A stretch of DNA of 64,000 bases. Origin: Castellaniella hirudinis_A (GTDB lineage: Bacteria > Pseudomonadota > Gammaproteobacteria > Burkholderiales > Burkholderiaceae_B). Below, one piece after another: positions 56,462-64,000 of this stretch (the first letter of the stretch is position 1; every line of letters starts with the position of its first letter). Under the pieces are notes generated by a model that saw nothing but the letters and a program-made list of their open reading frames with translations, did not search any database and had not been told where the DNA came from. The stretch covers positions 310,001 to 374,000 of the forward strand of contig NZ_JBLGTV010000001.1 of assembly GCF_047468865.1 (NCBI RefSeq). The letters run 5' to 3'. A program made the translations under genes and the position numbers.

Positions 56462-58902
56462 AAATCAGCCGTTTTGTCGGGGCCACCAACCGCGAGGCCA
56501 TGCGCCAGGTGCGCCTGGCCTTGGGTTCCGAAGCCCTGATTATTTCCAATAAGCGCATCAATGGCGGGGTCGAAATCCTGGCCACCGATGAAACCGCCTT
56601 GCCCGATCTGGATCAGGCCGTCGCGCCGCCCGCGCCGCAGGCCGCGGCCGTGCCGCCCAGTCAGCCGCCCGCGCCGCAAGCCGCGGCCGGGCCGGCATCC
56701 CATGCGCCGGCGCCCGCTGCTTCGGCGGCGGCCGCGCCGGCGCCCCGGGCCCACAGCGCCATGGGCGCGTACAACCAAGCCGCCGCCCTGTCGCCGCAGG
56801 CCGCCGCCGGGCCGCTGGCCGACGACGCCCTGGCCGGCCTGATCGGCGACCTGAAAGGCTCCCTGGAAGGCCGCATCGACGAACTGCTCTGGGGCAATCA
56901 GCTGCGGCGCTCGCCCCAGGCGGTCACGCTGTTCCAGAACCTGCTGCGCTTTGGCTTCAGCACCACCTTGCTGCGGGCCATGATCAAGACCCTGCCCGAA
57001 CTCTCCGGCACCCGGGCGGCCATCCAGTGGGCGCGCAACGAGCTCGTCAAGCACCTGCCGGTGCTGCCGTCCGAAGACGGCCTGTGGCAGCCGGGGCTGG
57101 CCCTGGCCCTGGTGGGGCCCACCGGGGTGGGCAAGACCACCACCATCGCCAAGCTGGCCGCCCGTTGCGTGCGCCGGGGCGGCCCGGGCAGCCTGGTGCT
57201 GTTGACCACCGACACCTACCGGATCGGGGCCCACGAACAGCTGAAAATCTACGGCCAGATGCTGCGGGTGCCCGTGCATGTGGTGCAGGACGTTCACGAA
57301 CTGCGCCGGGTGCTGGATACCGTGCGGCCGGATCAGACCGTCCTGATCGACAACGTCGGCATCAGCCAGCGGGATCGCTATGTGGCCGACCAGGCCGCCT
57401 TGCTGGCGGGGGCGGGGCGGCGCGTCGAACGCCTGCTGGCGCTCAATGCCTCCAGTCACGGCGACACGCTGGATGAAGTGGCGCGGTCTTATGTGCGCGA
57501 CGGCGGCACCCCCCTGCGGGGCTGCGTCGTCACCAAGATCGACGAAGCCTCCAGCCTGGGGGCGGTGCTCGATTGCGCCATCCGCTATCGCCTGCCGATC
57601 CATTATGTGTCCAACGGGCAGAAAGTCCCCGAAAACCTGCTGTTCCTGTCGGCCGCCGAGCTTGTCGACCGGGCCTTGGCCCCGATGCAGTCGGCCCGCC
57701 CGCAGTTTGCGCCCACCGAGGCCGATCTGGCGGCCCTGCTGTCCATCACCCAGCCCGAAGAAAGTCCGCAGCTGGCGGCGGAGCGCCGCCGCCAGCAGGT
57801 GTTGCTGCCGCAGCTGCTGACCCAGTCGGCGGGCGGGGATGCCCTGGGCATGGACGCGCTGCGGGCCGCCGTGACCCTGCTGGACGAAGACCCGGTGCTG
57901 TCCGAGGGCTACGACCTCTGGCACAGCCGGGCGCAGGGCGATTTGCCCGCCGCCGTCGACGCCATCGACCATCTGCGGCGGGTGGCGCAAGCGGCCGCGG
58001 GGGATGCGCGCGCGCCCCTGGTGGTTCATGATCGCCAGCCGCTGTCCTGGCAGGGGCGGCGCGGGGCCTGGGCGGGGGCGGCGTGGTTCGATGCCTCGGG
58101 CTGCCCTCTGGCGGCCGCGCAGCAGCAGGCCGGCATGGCCGATGGCTGGTACGCGCCGCAGGGGGCCAGCGCGCTGGCCCCTGCGGCGGCCGAAGTCCTG
58201 CTGGATCAGATCGCCCAGGAATCCGACGATGCGGCGCTGCCGCCGTGGCACGTCTTCGAGGGCGGCAGCCAGGCCCTGCTGCGCGCCCTCAGCGCCCAGG
58301 GGCGGTGCTGGGTCTCGGTGTGCGGGGCGCGCATGCGGGTTTACCGGGGCGATGACGCCTATGTGGCCTCGGCCGCCGCGCAGCAGTTGCTGCTGCAGCC
58401 GGTGCCCGGCGCGTGCTTCGGCCACCTGCGGGCCCCCGCGGGCCTGTCCGGCGACGCGGTCGCCTGGTGGGCCGGCCTGGGGGATGTCAGTCTGCGGGCA
58501 CGCGGCGAAGCGCCGCTGCCTGTCCGCTTGCTGTGCCTGCGCGCGGTCAATCCGGCGGATGGGCGCGTCTTGCGCACCTGGCATGCCCTGCTGGGCGAGG
58601 CGGCGCCGCAGGATCATGCCATGGCGGCCCTGGCCGTGGTGTTGCGCCACGAATGCCACGCGGCCTGGCGCCTGGCCACTCCCTGGCTGGCGGATGCGAA
58701 ATCGCGTGAACCGCTGCTGGATCGCGCCGTCCTGGCGGCCCAGTTGGGTTTGGCGGCCTGGCGCCTGGCGCAAGACCCCGCCCTGGCGGACGCGGCCCGC
58801 GTGGCCGCCCGGATGCTGGGCGGCCAGGATGGCCTGGGGATGCGGCAGTCGCCCGCCGCGTTGCTGAAACTGTATGCCCTGAAAGAACTGCTGGCCGCCT
58901 GA
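56458..58902 (+). CDS. flhF: FlhF, SRP-type GTPase with long C-terminal extension
   Basis: An 814-residue protein. The N-terminal B domain (1-45, MKISRFVGATNREAMRQVRL), an Ala/Pro-rich linker (about 55-120), an N domain (about 125-205) and the SRP GTPase domain (about 210-412) are typical of FlhF. The P-loop is GPTGVGKT (220-227). The G3 region reads LIDNVGISQRD where DTVG or DTAG is usual, and TKIDEAS is G4. FlhF normally ends near here. The remaining 400 residues (415-814) match nothing I recognise and are rich in Ala, Leu and Trp. FlhG is absent from the window. Role: number and placement of flagella. Confidence 0.88.
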   Translation: MKISRFVGATNREAMRQVRLALGSEALIISNKRINGGVEILATDETALPDLDQAVAPPAPQAAAVPPSQPPAPQAAAGPASHAPAPAASAAAAPAPRAHSAMGAYNQAAALSPQAAAGPLADDALAGLIGDLKGSLEGRIDELLWGNQLRRSPQAVTLFQNLLRFGFSTTLLRAMIKTLPELSGTRAAIQWARNELVKHLPVLPSEDGLWQPGLALALVGPTGVGKTTTIAKLAARCVRRGGPGSLVLLTTDTYRIGAHEQLKIYGQMLRVPVHVVQDVHELRRVLDTVRPDQTVLIDNVGISQRDRYVADQAALLAGAGRRVERLLALNASSHGDTLDEVARSYVRDGGTPLRGCVVTKIDEASSLGAVLDCAIRYRLPIHYVSNGQKVPENLLFLSAAELVDRALAPMQSARPQFAPTEADLAALLSITQPEESPQLAAERRRQQVLLPQLLTQSAGGDALGMDALRAAVTLLDEDPVLSEGYDLWHSRAQGDLPAAVDAIDHLRRVAQAAAGDARAPLVVHDRQPLSWQGRRGAWAGAAWFDASGCPLAAAQQQAGMADGWYAPQGASALAPAAAEVLLDQIAQESDDAALPPWHVFEGGSQALLRALSAQGRCWVSVCGARMRVYRGDDAYVASAAAQQLLLQPVPGACFGHLRAPAGLSGDAVAWWAGLGDVSLRARGEAPLPVRLLCLRAVNPADGRVLRTWHALLGEAAPQDHAMAALAVVLRHECHAAWRLATPWLADAKSREPLLDRAVLAAQLGLAAWRLAQDPALADAARVAARMLGGQDGLGMRQSPAALLKLYALKELLAA

Positions 58903-58903
58903 T

Positions 58904-59344
58904 TTATTTTTTTGGCAGACGGCCGTGGGCGTCGTATAGATCCTGACCCATCAGCCCGCGCAGGGTGTCCAGCGCCTGCTGGTTGCGCTCGGCCAGCAGC
59001 TGGATGGTCTGGCCGTTGGCCTGGTTCAGGGTGCTGGCCTGCCCGGCGCGCTCGAACATGGCATCGAAGGCGGCCTGCAGATCGGGGTATTGGGCGCAAA
59101 TGGCGGCGACGCCCGCGTGGTTGTCGGGCTGGCCCAGGCCATCCAGCGCGGCGGCCCGGCTTTGATCCAGCTCAGCCAGACGGCGGGCGTAATCTTTTTT
59201 ACGGATGTTCAGGGCGCTCAGGGCTTCGTTGCTGGGGGTGCCCAGCAGCAGGTCGCCTTCGGCCTGCAGAACGTCGATGAATTCGTCCAGCAGGGCGGAT
59301 TGCTCGTCCACGCAGCGCAGCAGCGCGTCGATGTGGCTGGTCAT
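58904..59344 (-). CDS. flgN: Flagellar export chaperone FlgN
   Basis: A 146-residue helical chaperone for the hook-filament junction proteins FlgK and FlgL. The length, helix pattern and C-terminal region (ANGQTIQLLAERNQQALDTL) fit FlgN. It overlaps flgM by 4 bp and ends 1 bp from the convergent flhF, so no terminator separates them. Confidence 0.82.
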   Translation of the reverse strand: MTSHIDALLRCVDEQSALLDEFIDVLQAEGDLLLGTPSNEALSALNIRKKDYARRLAELDQSRAAALDGLGQPDNHAGVAAICAQYPDLQAAFDAMFERAGQASTLNQANGQTIQLLAERNQQALDTLRGLMGQDLYDAHGRLPKK

Positions 59345-59625
59345 TTAAGCAGGTCGCGCACGCTGGCCAGCAGGCTGTCGGCGATGCGCCCGGCGTCGAT
59401 TTTCAGTTCGCCGGAGGCCAGGGCATCGCGGATTTGCTGCACGCGCTCGGCGCGGACATCGGCGCTGTCGTCGTTCAGGGCGGCCAGTTGGCGGGCCGCC
59501 GGGCTGAGATCGACATCGGCGCGGTTCTTGGCGCCGCCGCCGGCCTGGGCGGGACTGCTGTCGTGGCGCGTGTTCCCGGGCACCCCATTGATGAGGGGGC
59601 TGGACGATGAGGTGTTAATTTTCAA
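59341..59625 (-). CDS. flgM: Anti-sigma-28 factor FlgM, TTG start
   Basis: A 94-residue anti-sigma factor that holds FliA until hook completion, then is exported. The C-terminal sigma-binding half (VDLSPAARQLAAL and VQQIRDALASGELKIDAGRI) is clear. TTG at 59625 is preferred over an ATG 42 bp upstream: it gives the family-typical M-K-I-N-T-S start, and CGGAGAC lies at ribosome-binding distance. A CTGGGTT/AACCCAG dyad (59649-59672) sits between flgA and this start. It is co-transcribed with flgN. Confidence 0.88.
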   Translation of the reverse strand: MKINTSSSSPLINGVPGNTRHDSSPAQAGGGAKNRADVDLSPAARQLAALNDDSADVRAERVQQIRDALASGELKIDAGRIADSLLASVRDLLK

Positions 59626-59710
59626 GGCTCGTCTCCGGGTGATGGGGGCTGGGTTCAATCGGTGCAACCCAGGTTACGGCAGCGCCGCGCCAGTCTTTAG
59701 GGGGCGGGTG

Positions 59711-60427
59711 TCACATCATAACCTGAACCGTATGGGCGTCGACCACCGTGCCGGAGATGATCTGCCCATTGGGCGTGCGCACCTGGATCTGCGTCCCGGG
59801 GTTGCCGGATTCCATGGCCTGGCCCTCGCCCGACACCACGAAGCCCACCCCGCGCGCCACCGTGCGCACCGACTGGCCGCGCTGGATGGCGTTCGGGTCG
59901 CGCAGGGCGTTGGTTTCGATCACCCCCTGGGTATTGATATAGCGGGTGGTGATCCATCCCAGCACCTGGGCGGGATCGGTGATGGCCCGGCGCTGCCGCA
60001 GGAGATCGCCTTCGCGCTGATCCAGGTCTTCGGGGCCGATGACCGTCCCGCGTTTCAGGGCGTGGCGGGCCACGTAATAGGCCCCCGTGATGCGCACGCT
60101 GGCCTGCACGTACAGCGACCAGGGCTGGGGAGCCAGACAGCGCACCCCCACCGAGGTGCGGGATTTCAGGCCGCCGGAACCGGCCAGATGGACGTCCAAC
60201 TGACCGCAGGCCGCTTGGTTGACGATGCGCGGGGGGGTCACCACGATGTGGGCCGTGCCGGGGTAGTCGGCGGCCCGGTCTTCAAGCAGAGCCTGAACCT
60301 CGGCCACGATGACGGCGGGATCCTGCAGCCCGGGGCCGGCCGCCTGGGCGCCCGCCAGCCCCGGCAGTCCAGCCAGGGCCAGCGCCGCCCCGCAGGCCCG
60401 CCCGGCCAGGGTTTTGCCCGCCGGCAT
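59711..60427 (-). CDS. flgA: Flagellar P-ring assembly protein FlgA
   Basis: A 238-residue periplasmic chaperone for the P ring. ATG 60427 gives a normal signal peptide (MPAGKTLAGRACGAALALAG ending AGAQA). Codons further upstream would add about 50 Pro/Arg-rich residues in front of it, which is unlikely. SAF-type motifs follow: YYVARHALKRGTVIGPEDLD and the C-terminal NPGTQIQVRTPNGQIISGTV. It is divergent from flgB. Confidence 0.88.
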   Translation of the reverse strand: MPAGKTLAGRACGAALALAGLPGLAGAQAAGPGLQDPAVIVAEVQALLEDRAADYPGTAHIVVTPPRIVNQAACGQLDVHLAGSGGLKSRTSVGVRCLAPQPWSLYVQASVRITGAYYVARHALKRGTVIGPEDLDQREGDLLRQRRAITDPAQVLGWITTRYINTQGVIETNALRDPNAIQRGQSVRTVARGVGFVVSGEGQAMESGNPGTQIQVRTPNGQIISGTVVDAHTVQVMM

Positions 60428-60853
60428 CCGCCGGATCGGTGTCGATTTTGCCTGGGCAGGGATCCGTGGAACACTTGCCCGCGCAGGCCCCTGGCCGCGC
60501 GCGGCGGGCCGATCGGGCCTGGCTGGATCGGGCCGGGGGCGGCGAGGGGCGGGGAATAACGGGTGAATCGGCATTTGGATATTGTAAAAGATGAATCCCG
60601 CGCTTTGCGGATCGTTTTCAGGATAAATCTGCAAAATCAGCGAACTACCTGTAAACTAGCGGGGCCGTGGCAGGGGTTTGCCCGCGCGCCGAGGCACATC
60701 GCCAGAACAACCCTTTTATTTTTGCTTTGTTCCGGCGTTTGTGGCTTGCCGCCGCGCCTTACTATGTCACTGTACGACAACACCGCAAACGGTCTGGGAT
60801 CATTTGGTGCAACGGTGGGTGCGTACTTCCATCAACCGTTTGCATTGCATGCC
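60428..60853. other. Divergent flgA/flgB regulatory region
   Basis: About 425 bp between the preferred flgA and flgB starts. The flgA-proximal 130 bp are GC-rich and open in the flgA frame. The rest is AT-rich, including TAAACT (60651-60656) as a -10-like hexamer for flgB, the place where FlhDC would be expected to act. No clear sigma-28 promoter was seen. Confidence 0.4.
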
Positions 60854-61270
60854 ATGATCGACCCTATCGGCAAGGACTTCAGCTTTTACCAAAAAGCCCT
60901 GGCCCTGCGCCAGCAGCGGCAGGAAATCCTGGCGACCAACATCGCCAACGCGGACACGCCCAATTACAAGGCGCGCGACATCGACTTTTCCACCGCCTTG
61001 CGCCAGGCCACGGGGGCGGATCGCGGGGTGCCGCGCCTGCCGGACACGTCCCTGACCCTCACCTCCGCCCGGCACATCCCGGCGCAGGCCCACAGCGGCG
61101 GCCCCGCGCAAGAACGCTATCGCATGCCGCTGCAGCCCAGCCTGGACGGCAACACCGTCGAAATGGACGTCGAGCGCATCCAGTTCGCCGACAACACCGC
61201 CAAATACCAGGCGGGCATCCAAGTGCTCAACGGCCGCATCAAATCCCTGCTGGCCGCCATCCAGCAATAA
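60854..61270 (+). CDS. flgB: Flagellar proximal rod protein FlgB
   Basis: A 138-residue rod subunit. The family block LRQQRQEILATNIANADTPN followed by YKARDIDF lies at 22-50. The conserved C-terminal helix (FADNTAKYQAGIQVLNGRIK) completes the protein. ATG 60854 gives the standard FlgB length; an in-frame ATG at 60764 would add 30 residues not seen in relatives. It begins the flgBCDEF operon. Confidence 0.9.
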   Translation: MIDPIGKDFSFYQKALALRQQRQEILATNIANADTPNYKARDIDFSTALRQATGADRGVPRLPDTSLTLTSARHIPAQAHSGGPAQERYRMPLQPSLDGNTVEMDVERIQFADNTAKYQAGIQVLNGRIKSLLAAIQQ

Positions 61271-61284
61271 ACCCGGGGCTCATC

Positions 61285-61692
61285 ATGTCTGTCTACAGCA
61301 TATTCCAGATCGCCGGCTCCGCCCTGGCAGCCCAATCCGAGCGCATGAATGTCTCGGCCAGCAACATCGCCAACGCCGACAGCGCCGTGGGGCCGGACGG
61401 CCAGCCCTACAAGGCGCGCCAAGTGGTCTTCCAGATGACCCCCTCGGCCCGGTCGGACGCCGTGGGCGGCGTGCGCGTGGCCGCCGTGCTCGAAAGCAAC
61501 GCGCCGCCCCGGCTGCAATACAATCCCGACAACCCCCTGGCCGATGCCCGGGGCTACGTCACCCTGCCCAACGTCAATGTGGTGGATGAAACCGTCAACA
61601 TGATTTCCGCCTCGCGCTCGTACCAGGCCAACATCGAGGTCATCAATACCGCCAAATCATTGATGGCCAAGACCCTGACCATCGGCCAATAA
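61285..61692 (+). CDS. flgC: Flagellar proximal rod protein FlgC
   Basis: A 135-residue rod subunit with the N-terminal flagellar rod motif ALAAQSERMNVSASNIANAD and the C-terminal VDETVNMISASRSYQANIEV. It starts 14 bp after flgB. Confidence 0.95.
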   Translation: MSVYSIFQIAGSALAAQSERMNVSASNIANADSAVGPDGQPYKARQVVFQMTPSARSDAVGGVRVAAVLESNAPPRLQYNPDNPLADARGYVTLPNVNVVDETVNMISASRSYQANIEVINTAKSLMAKTLTIGQ

Positions 61693-61703
61693 GGACAGCC
61701 CCC

Positions 61704-62375
61704 ATGACCACCGTCAACGACATCTATGGTTCCAGCGCGGCCGGCAGCGTGGCCAACGCCCAGACCAAGTCCCTGCTGGGCGACACGCAAGACCGCTTCC
61801 TGACCCTGCTGGTCACCCAGCTGCAAAACCAGGATCCGCTCAACCCCATGGACAACGCCGAGGTCACTTCGCAGATCGCCCAGCTGTCCACGGTGCAGGG
61901 CATCCAGCAGCTCAACAACACCCTGCTGGCCCTCACCGGCCAGATGGACATGTCCCAGTCGCTGCAGGCCGCCGGCCTGATCGGCAAGGACATTCTCTAC
62001 CCCGGCGAAACTATCAAGGTCGGCGCCGACGGCGTCAGCACGCCGTTTGGCTACGACCTGATGTCCGGCGCCGAAAAAACCGTGGTCACGATCCGCGACG
62101 GCAGCGGCAATGCCGTCTACACCCGCGAATTCGGCCCCCAGGACGCCGGCATCTATCCGCTGAACTGGGACGGCAAGGACACCGCCGGGGCCGTGGTGCC
62201 CGAAGGCGCCTACACCGTATCGGTCGAAGCGTCCGACACCAAGGGCCAGCCGGTCTCCACCGAAGCCCTCACGGCGGGCAGCATCAACAGCATCGCCTAC
62301 ACGGCCGAAGGCCTGCGGCTCAACCTGCTGGCGGGCGGCAATATTTCCCTGCTGGATATCCGTCAGGTCATGTAG
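61704..62375 (+). CDS. flgD: Flagellar hook cap/scaffold protein FlgD
   Basis: A 223-residue hook-assembly cap. The N-terminal signature DRFLTLLVTQLQNQDPLNPM then DNAEVTSQIAQLSTVQGI is at about 27-66. The C-terminal FlgD Ig-like and Tudor-like domain follows, with YPLNWDGKDTAGAVVPEGAY. It is 11 bp after flgC. Confidence 0.95.
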   Translation: MTTVNDIYGSSAAGSVANAQTKSLLGDTQDRFLTLLVTQLQNQDPLNPMDNAEVTSQIAQLSTVQGIQQLNNTLLALTGQMDMSQSLQAAGLIGKDILYPGETIKVGADGVSTPFGYDLMSGAEKTVVTIRDGSGNAVYTREFGPQDAGIYPLNWDGKDTAGAVVPEGAYTVSVEASDTKGQPVSTEALTAGSINSIAYTAEGLRLNLLAGGNISLLDIRQVM

Positions 62376-62382
62376 TTTTCGC

Positions 62383-62411
62383 GGGGCGGGCCGGCTGGCC
62401 GCCCCGGTTTT
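62383..62411 (+). terminator. Hairpin with short T-run between flgD and flgE
   Basis: GGGGCGG (62383-62389) and CCGCCCC (62399-62405) pair, with inner CC/GG pairs, then GGTTTT. It may attenuate readthrough into flgE or stabilise upstream mRNA. The flgE gene has its own clear AGAGGT ribosome binding site. Confidence 0.5.
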
Positions 62412-62455
62412 CCTATTCTCGAATCAACGCAGTACGCACCAACTAGAGGTCAATC

Positions 62456-63697
62456 ATGGGTTTCGGTCAAGGTCTCAGCGGTCTGAACGCCGCCTCGCAA
62501 AACCTGGATGTCATCGGCAACAACATCGCCAACTCCGGCACCGTCGGCTTCAAGGCCGGCTCGGCCACGTTTGCGGACGTCTACGCCAATTCCCGCGTTG
62601 GCCTGGGGGTGCAGGTGGCGTCGGTCAACCAGCGCTTCACCACCGGGGTGGTGTCCACCACCGGCAACCAGTTCGACATGGCCATCGACGGGGCCAACGG
62701 CCTGTTCGTGGTCAAGATGCCGGGGGCCGAAACCCTGTACACCCGTAATGGGCAGTTTTTTGCCGACAAGAACAACCTGATCGTCAATGCCCAGGGGCAG
62801 CAGCTGATGGGGTACGGGGTGACCATGGACAACACCACCATCCCGCCCACGCCGATGCCCGCCATGGGGGGCGGCTTGATCGGCCTGACCGTGCCCATCG
62901 GCAACATCGCCCCCAATGCGACGTCTGAAATCAAGAACCAGCTGAACCTGGATGTGGACGCCACCCCGATCACCGCCGCTTTCGACCCCGCCGACGCCAC
63001 CACTTACCACCGCGCCACGCCGGTCAATATTTTCGATTCCCTGGGGCAGTCGCACACGCTGACCCAGTATTACACCAAGACGGCGGACAACGCCTGGCGG
63101 GTCGATTACCGCTACCAGGCGGCGGATGGCACGACCCAGTCGCCCACCCCCGCCAGCGTCAATATGACGTTCGATGGCGATGGACGCCTGACCGCGCCCA
63201 CCGCGCCGACGTCGTTCACCATCCCGACCGGGGCGACGGGTGTCGGCGGGGCCAATGCCCTGACGTACACCATCAGTTTCGACAAATCCACGCAGTTTGC
63301 CGGCAACTACGACACCAAGTTCACCCAGGACGGCTACGCGACCGGCCAATACGCCAGCATGTCGATCGACGCGGATGGCTCCGTGGTGGCCAACTACACC
63401 AATGGCGCCAAGCAGACCATGGGGTTCGTGGCCTTGGCCAACTTCAACAATCTGCAGGGCCTGCAGCCGGTGGGGGGCAACGCCTGGGCCGAAACCGCGG
63501 CGTCGGGCCAGCCGGTGGCCGGCACCCCGGGCAGCAACGGCATGGCCACCCTCAAAGGCCAGGCGGTCGAAGAATCCAACGTCGACATGTCGCAAGAACT
63601 GGTCAACATGATCATCGCCCAGCGCACCTACCAGGCCAATGCGCAAACCATCAAGACGCAGGATCAGATCATGCAGACGCTGATCTCCATGCGCTGA
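62456..63697 (+). CDS. flgE: Flagellar hook protein FlgE
   Basis: A 413-residue hook subunit. It has the N-terminal GFGQGLSGLNAASQNLDVIG and NNIANSGTVGFK motif, a variable central D2 domain (about 140-330) and the C-terminal QELVNMIIAQRTYQANAQTI helix. The length is typical of the family. Confidence 0.96.
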   Translation: MGFGQGLSGLNAASQNLDVIGNNIANSGTVGFKAGSATFADVYANSRVGLGVQVASVNQRFTTGVVSTTGNQFDMAIDGANGLFVVKMPGAETLYTRNGQFFADKNNLIVNAQGQQLMGYGVTMDNTTIPPTPMPAMGGGLIGLTVPIGNIAPNATSEIKNQLNLDVDATPITAAFDPADATTYHRATPVNIFDSLGQSHTLTQYYTKTADNAWRVDYRYQAADGTTQSPTPASVNMTFDGDGRLTAPTAPTSFTIPTGATGVGGANALTYTISFDKSTQFAGNYDTKFTQDGYATGQYASMSIDADGSVVANYTNGAKQTMGFVALANFNNLQGLQPVGGNAWAETAASGQPVAGTPGSNGMATLKGQAVEESNVDMSQELVNMIIAQRTYQANAQTIKTQDQIMQTLISMR

Positions 63698-63741
63698 TCG
63701 GCTTGTAAACCGGTCAAACCGCTCACACAGGTCAAGTCAGC

Positions 63742-64000
63742 ATGGATCGCATCCTGTACACGGCGTCCAACGGTGCCGCCCGCATTCTGGAACAGCAATC
63801 GGCCATTTCCAACAACATGGCCAATGTGTCCACCACCGGGTTCCGGGCGCAGCTGGCGCAGTATCGTTCGGTGCCGGTGGTGCCGCACGCGGGCGAACTG
63901 CCCACGCGGGTCAGCACGGTGGCCGCCACCCCGGGCAGCCGCTTCGCGCAGGGGGCCATGGTGGATACCGGCCATGCCCTGGATGCGGCCATTGCGGGCG
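63742..64000 (+). CDS. flgF: Flagellar rod protein FlgF (5' part)
   Basis: The first 86 residues of FlgF, cut by the window end. It opens MDRILYTASNGAARILEQQS followed by AISNNMANVSTTGFRAQL, the FlgF version of the rod/hook motif. It starts 44 bp after flgE, as expected in flgBCDEFGHIJKL operons. Confidence 0.93.
   Translation, partial: MDRILYTASNGAARILEQQSAISNNMANVSTTGFRAQLAQYRSVPVVPHAGELPTRVSTVAATPGSRFAQGAMVDTGHALDAAIAG

Noticed and set aside
55888..58773. Minus-strand open frame of 961 codons opposite flhA/flhF
   Set aside because: Shadow frame with Gly/Arg/Gln-rich low complexity. It crosses two well-supported genes.

Overview
The window is GC-rich, almost fully coding chromosomal DNA from a flagellated, respiring betaproteobacterium. 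The flagellar and chemotaxis gene order (flhDC-motAB-cheAW-receptor-cheRBYZ-flhBAF, then flgNMA facing flgBCDEF), a quinol-type nitric oxide reductase with its own NorR, and an EmrAB-NodT drug pump fit Burkholderiales, most likely Alcaligenaceae (Bordetella/Achromobacter/Castellaniella type). That placement is inference from gene content and order, not from a database search.

Bases 1-4.8 kb hold the tail of an acidic, probably secreted protein, an AhpD-like protein divergent from a YgaV/BigR-type persulfide-sensing ArsR regulator with a YgaP-like membrane protein, and an AraC regulator in front of a MobA-like 3-hydroxybenzoate 4-monooxygenase. From 4.8 to 9.9 kb is an accessory strip ending at a tRNA-Asn gene. 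It contains decayed pieces of an XRE antitoxin, a HigB toxin, a DUF3363 conjugative relaxase and possibly a phage tape-measure gene, two intact toxin-antitoxin pairs (HicAB, ParDE) with palindromic operators, and a MocR regulator divergent from a DapA-family aldolase.

From 10 to 30 kb there is a small S-layer/type-I-secretion-like repeat protein, hslR, a foldback MITE-like element (half of which recurs at 28.4 kb), and a MarR-led multidrug operon with an exactly duplicated 18-bp operator that also abuts a divergent EamA transporter. Next come a YeiE/YeiH pair with a patatin phospholipase, an SbmA/YddA-like ABC protein with SirB2, and norR/norB. The norR/norB spacer carries three GGT-N7-ACC NorR boxes and a near-perfect sigma-54 promoter. 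Then follow gnd, panD, a lipoate-ligase-like gene carrying a hexanucleotide microsatellite, and a TM2 protein.

From 30.5 to 40.6 kb is a complete glycerol module: glpR-glpK divergent from a GlpSTPQUV ABC importer and glpD. Import, phosphorylation, oxidation and repression are all encoded here, with no GlpF facilitator. From 41 kb to the end is the flagellar/chemotaxis cluster. Its notable features are a soluble chemoreceptor with the signalling domain ahead of its sensor domain, an FlhF with about 400 extra C-terminal residues, no cheD, and a TTG-started flgM. The window ends inside flgF.
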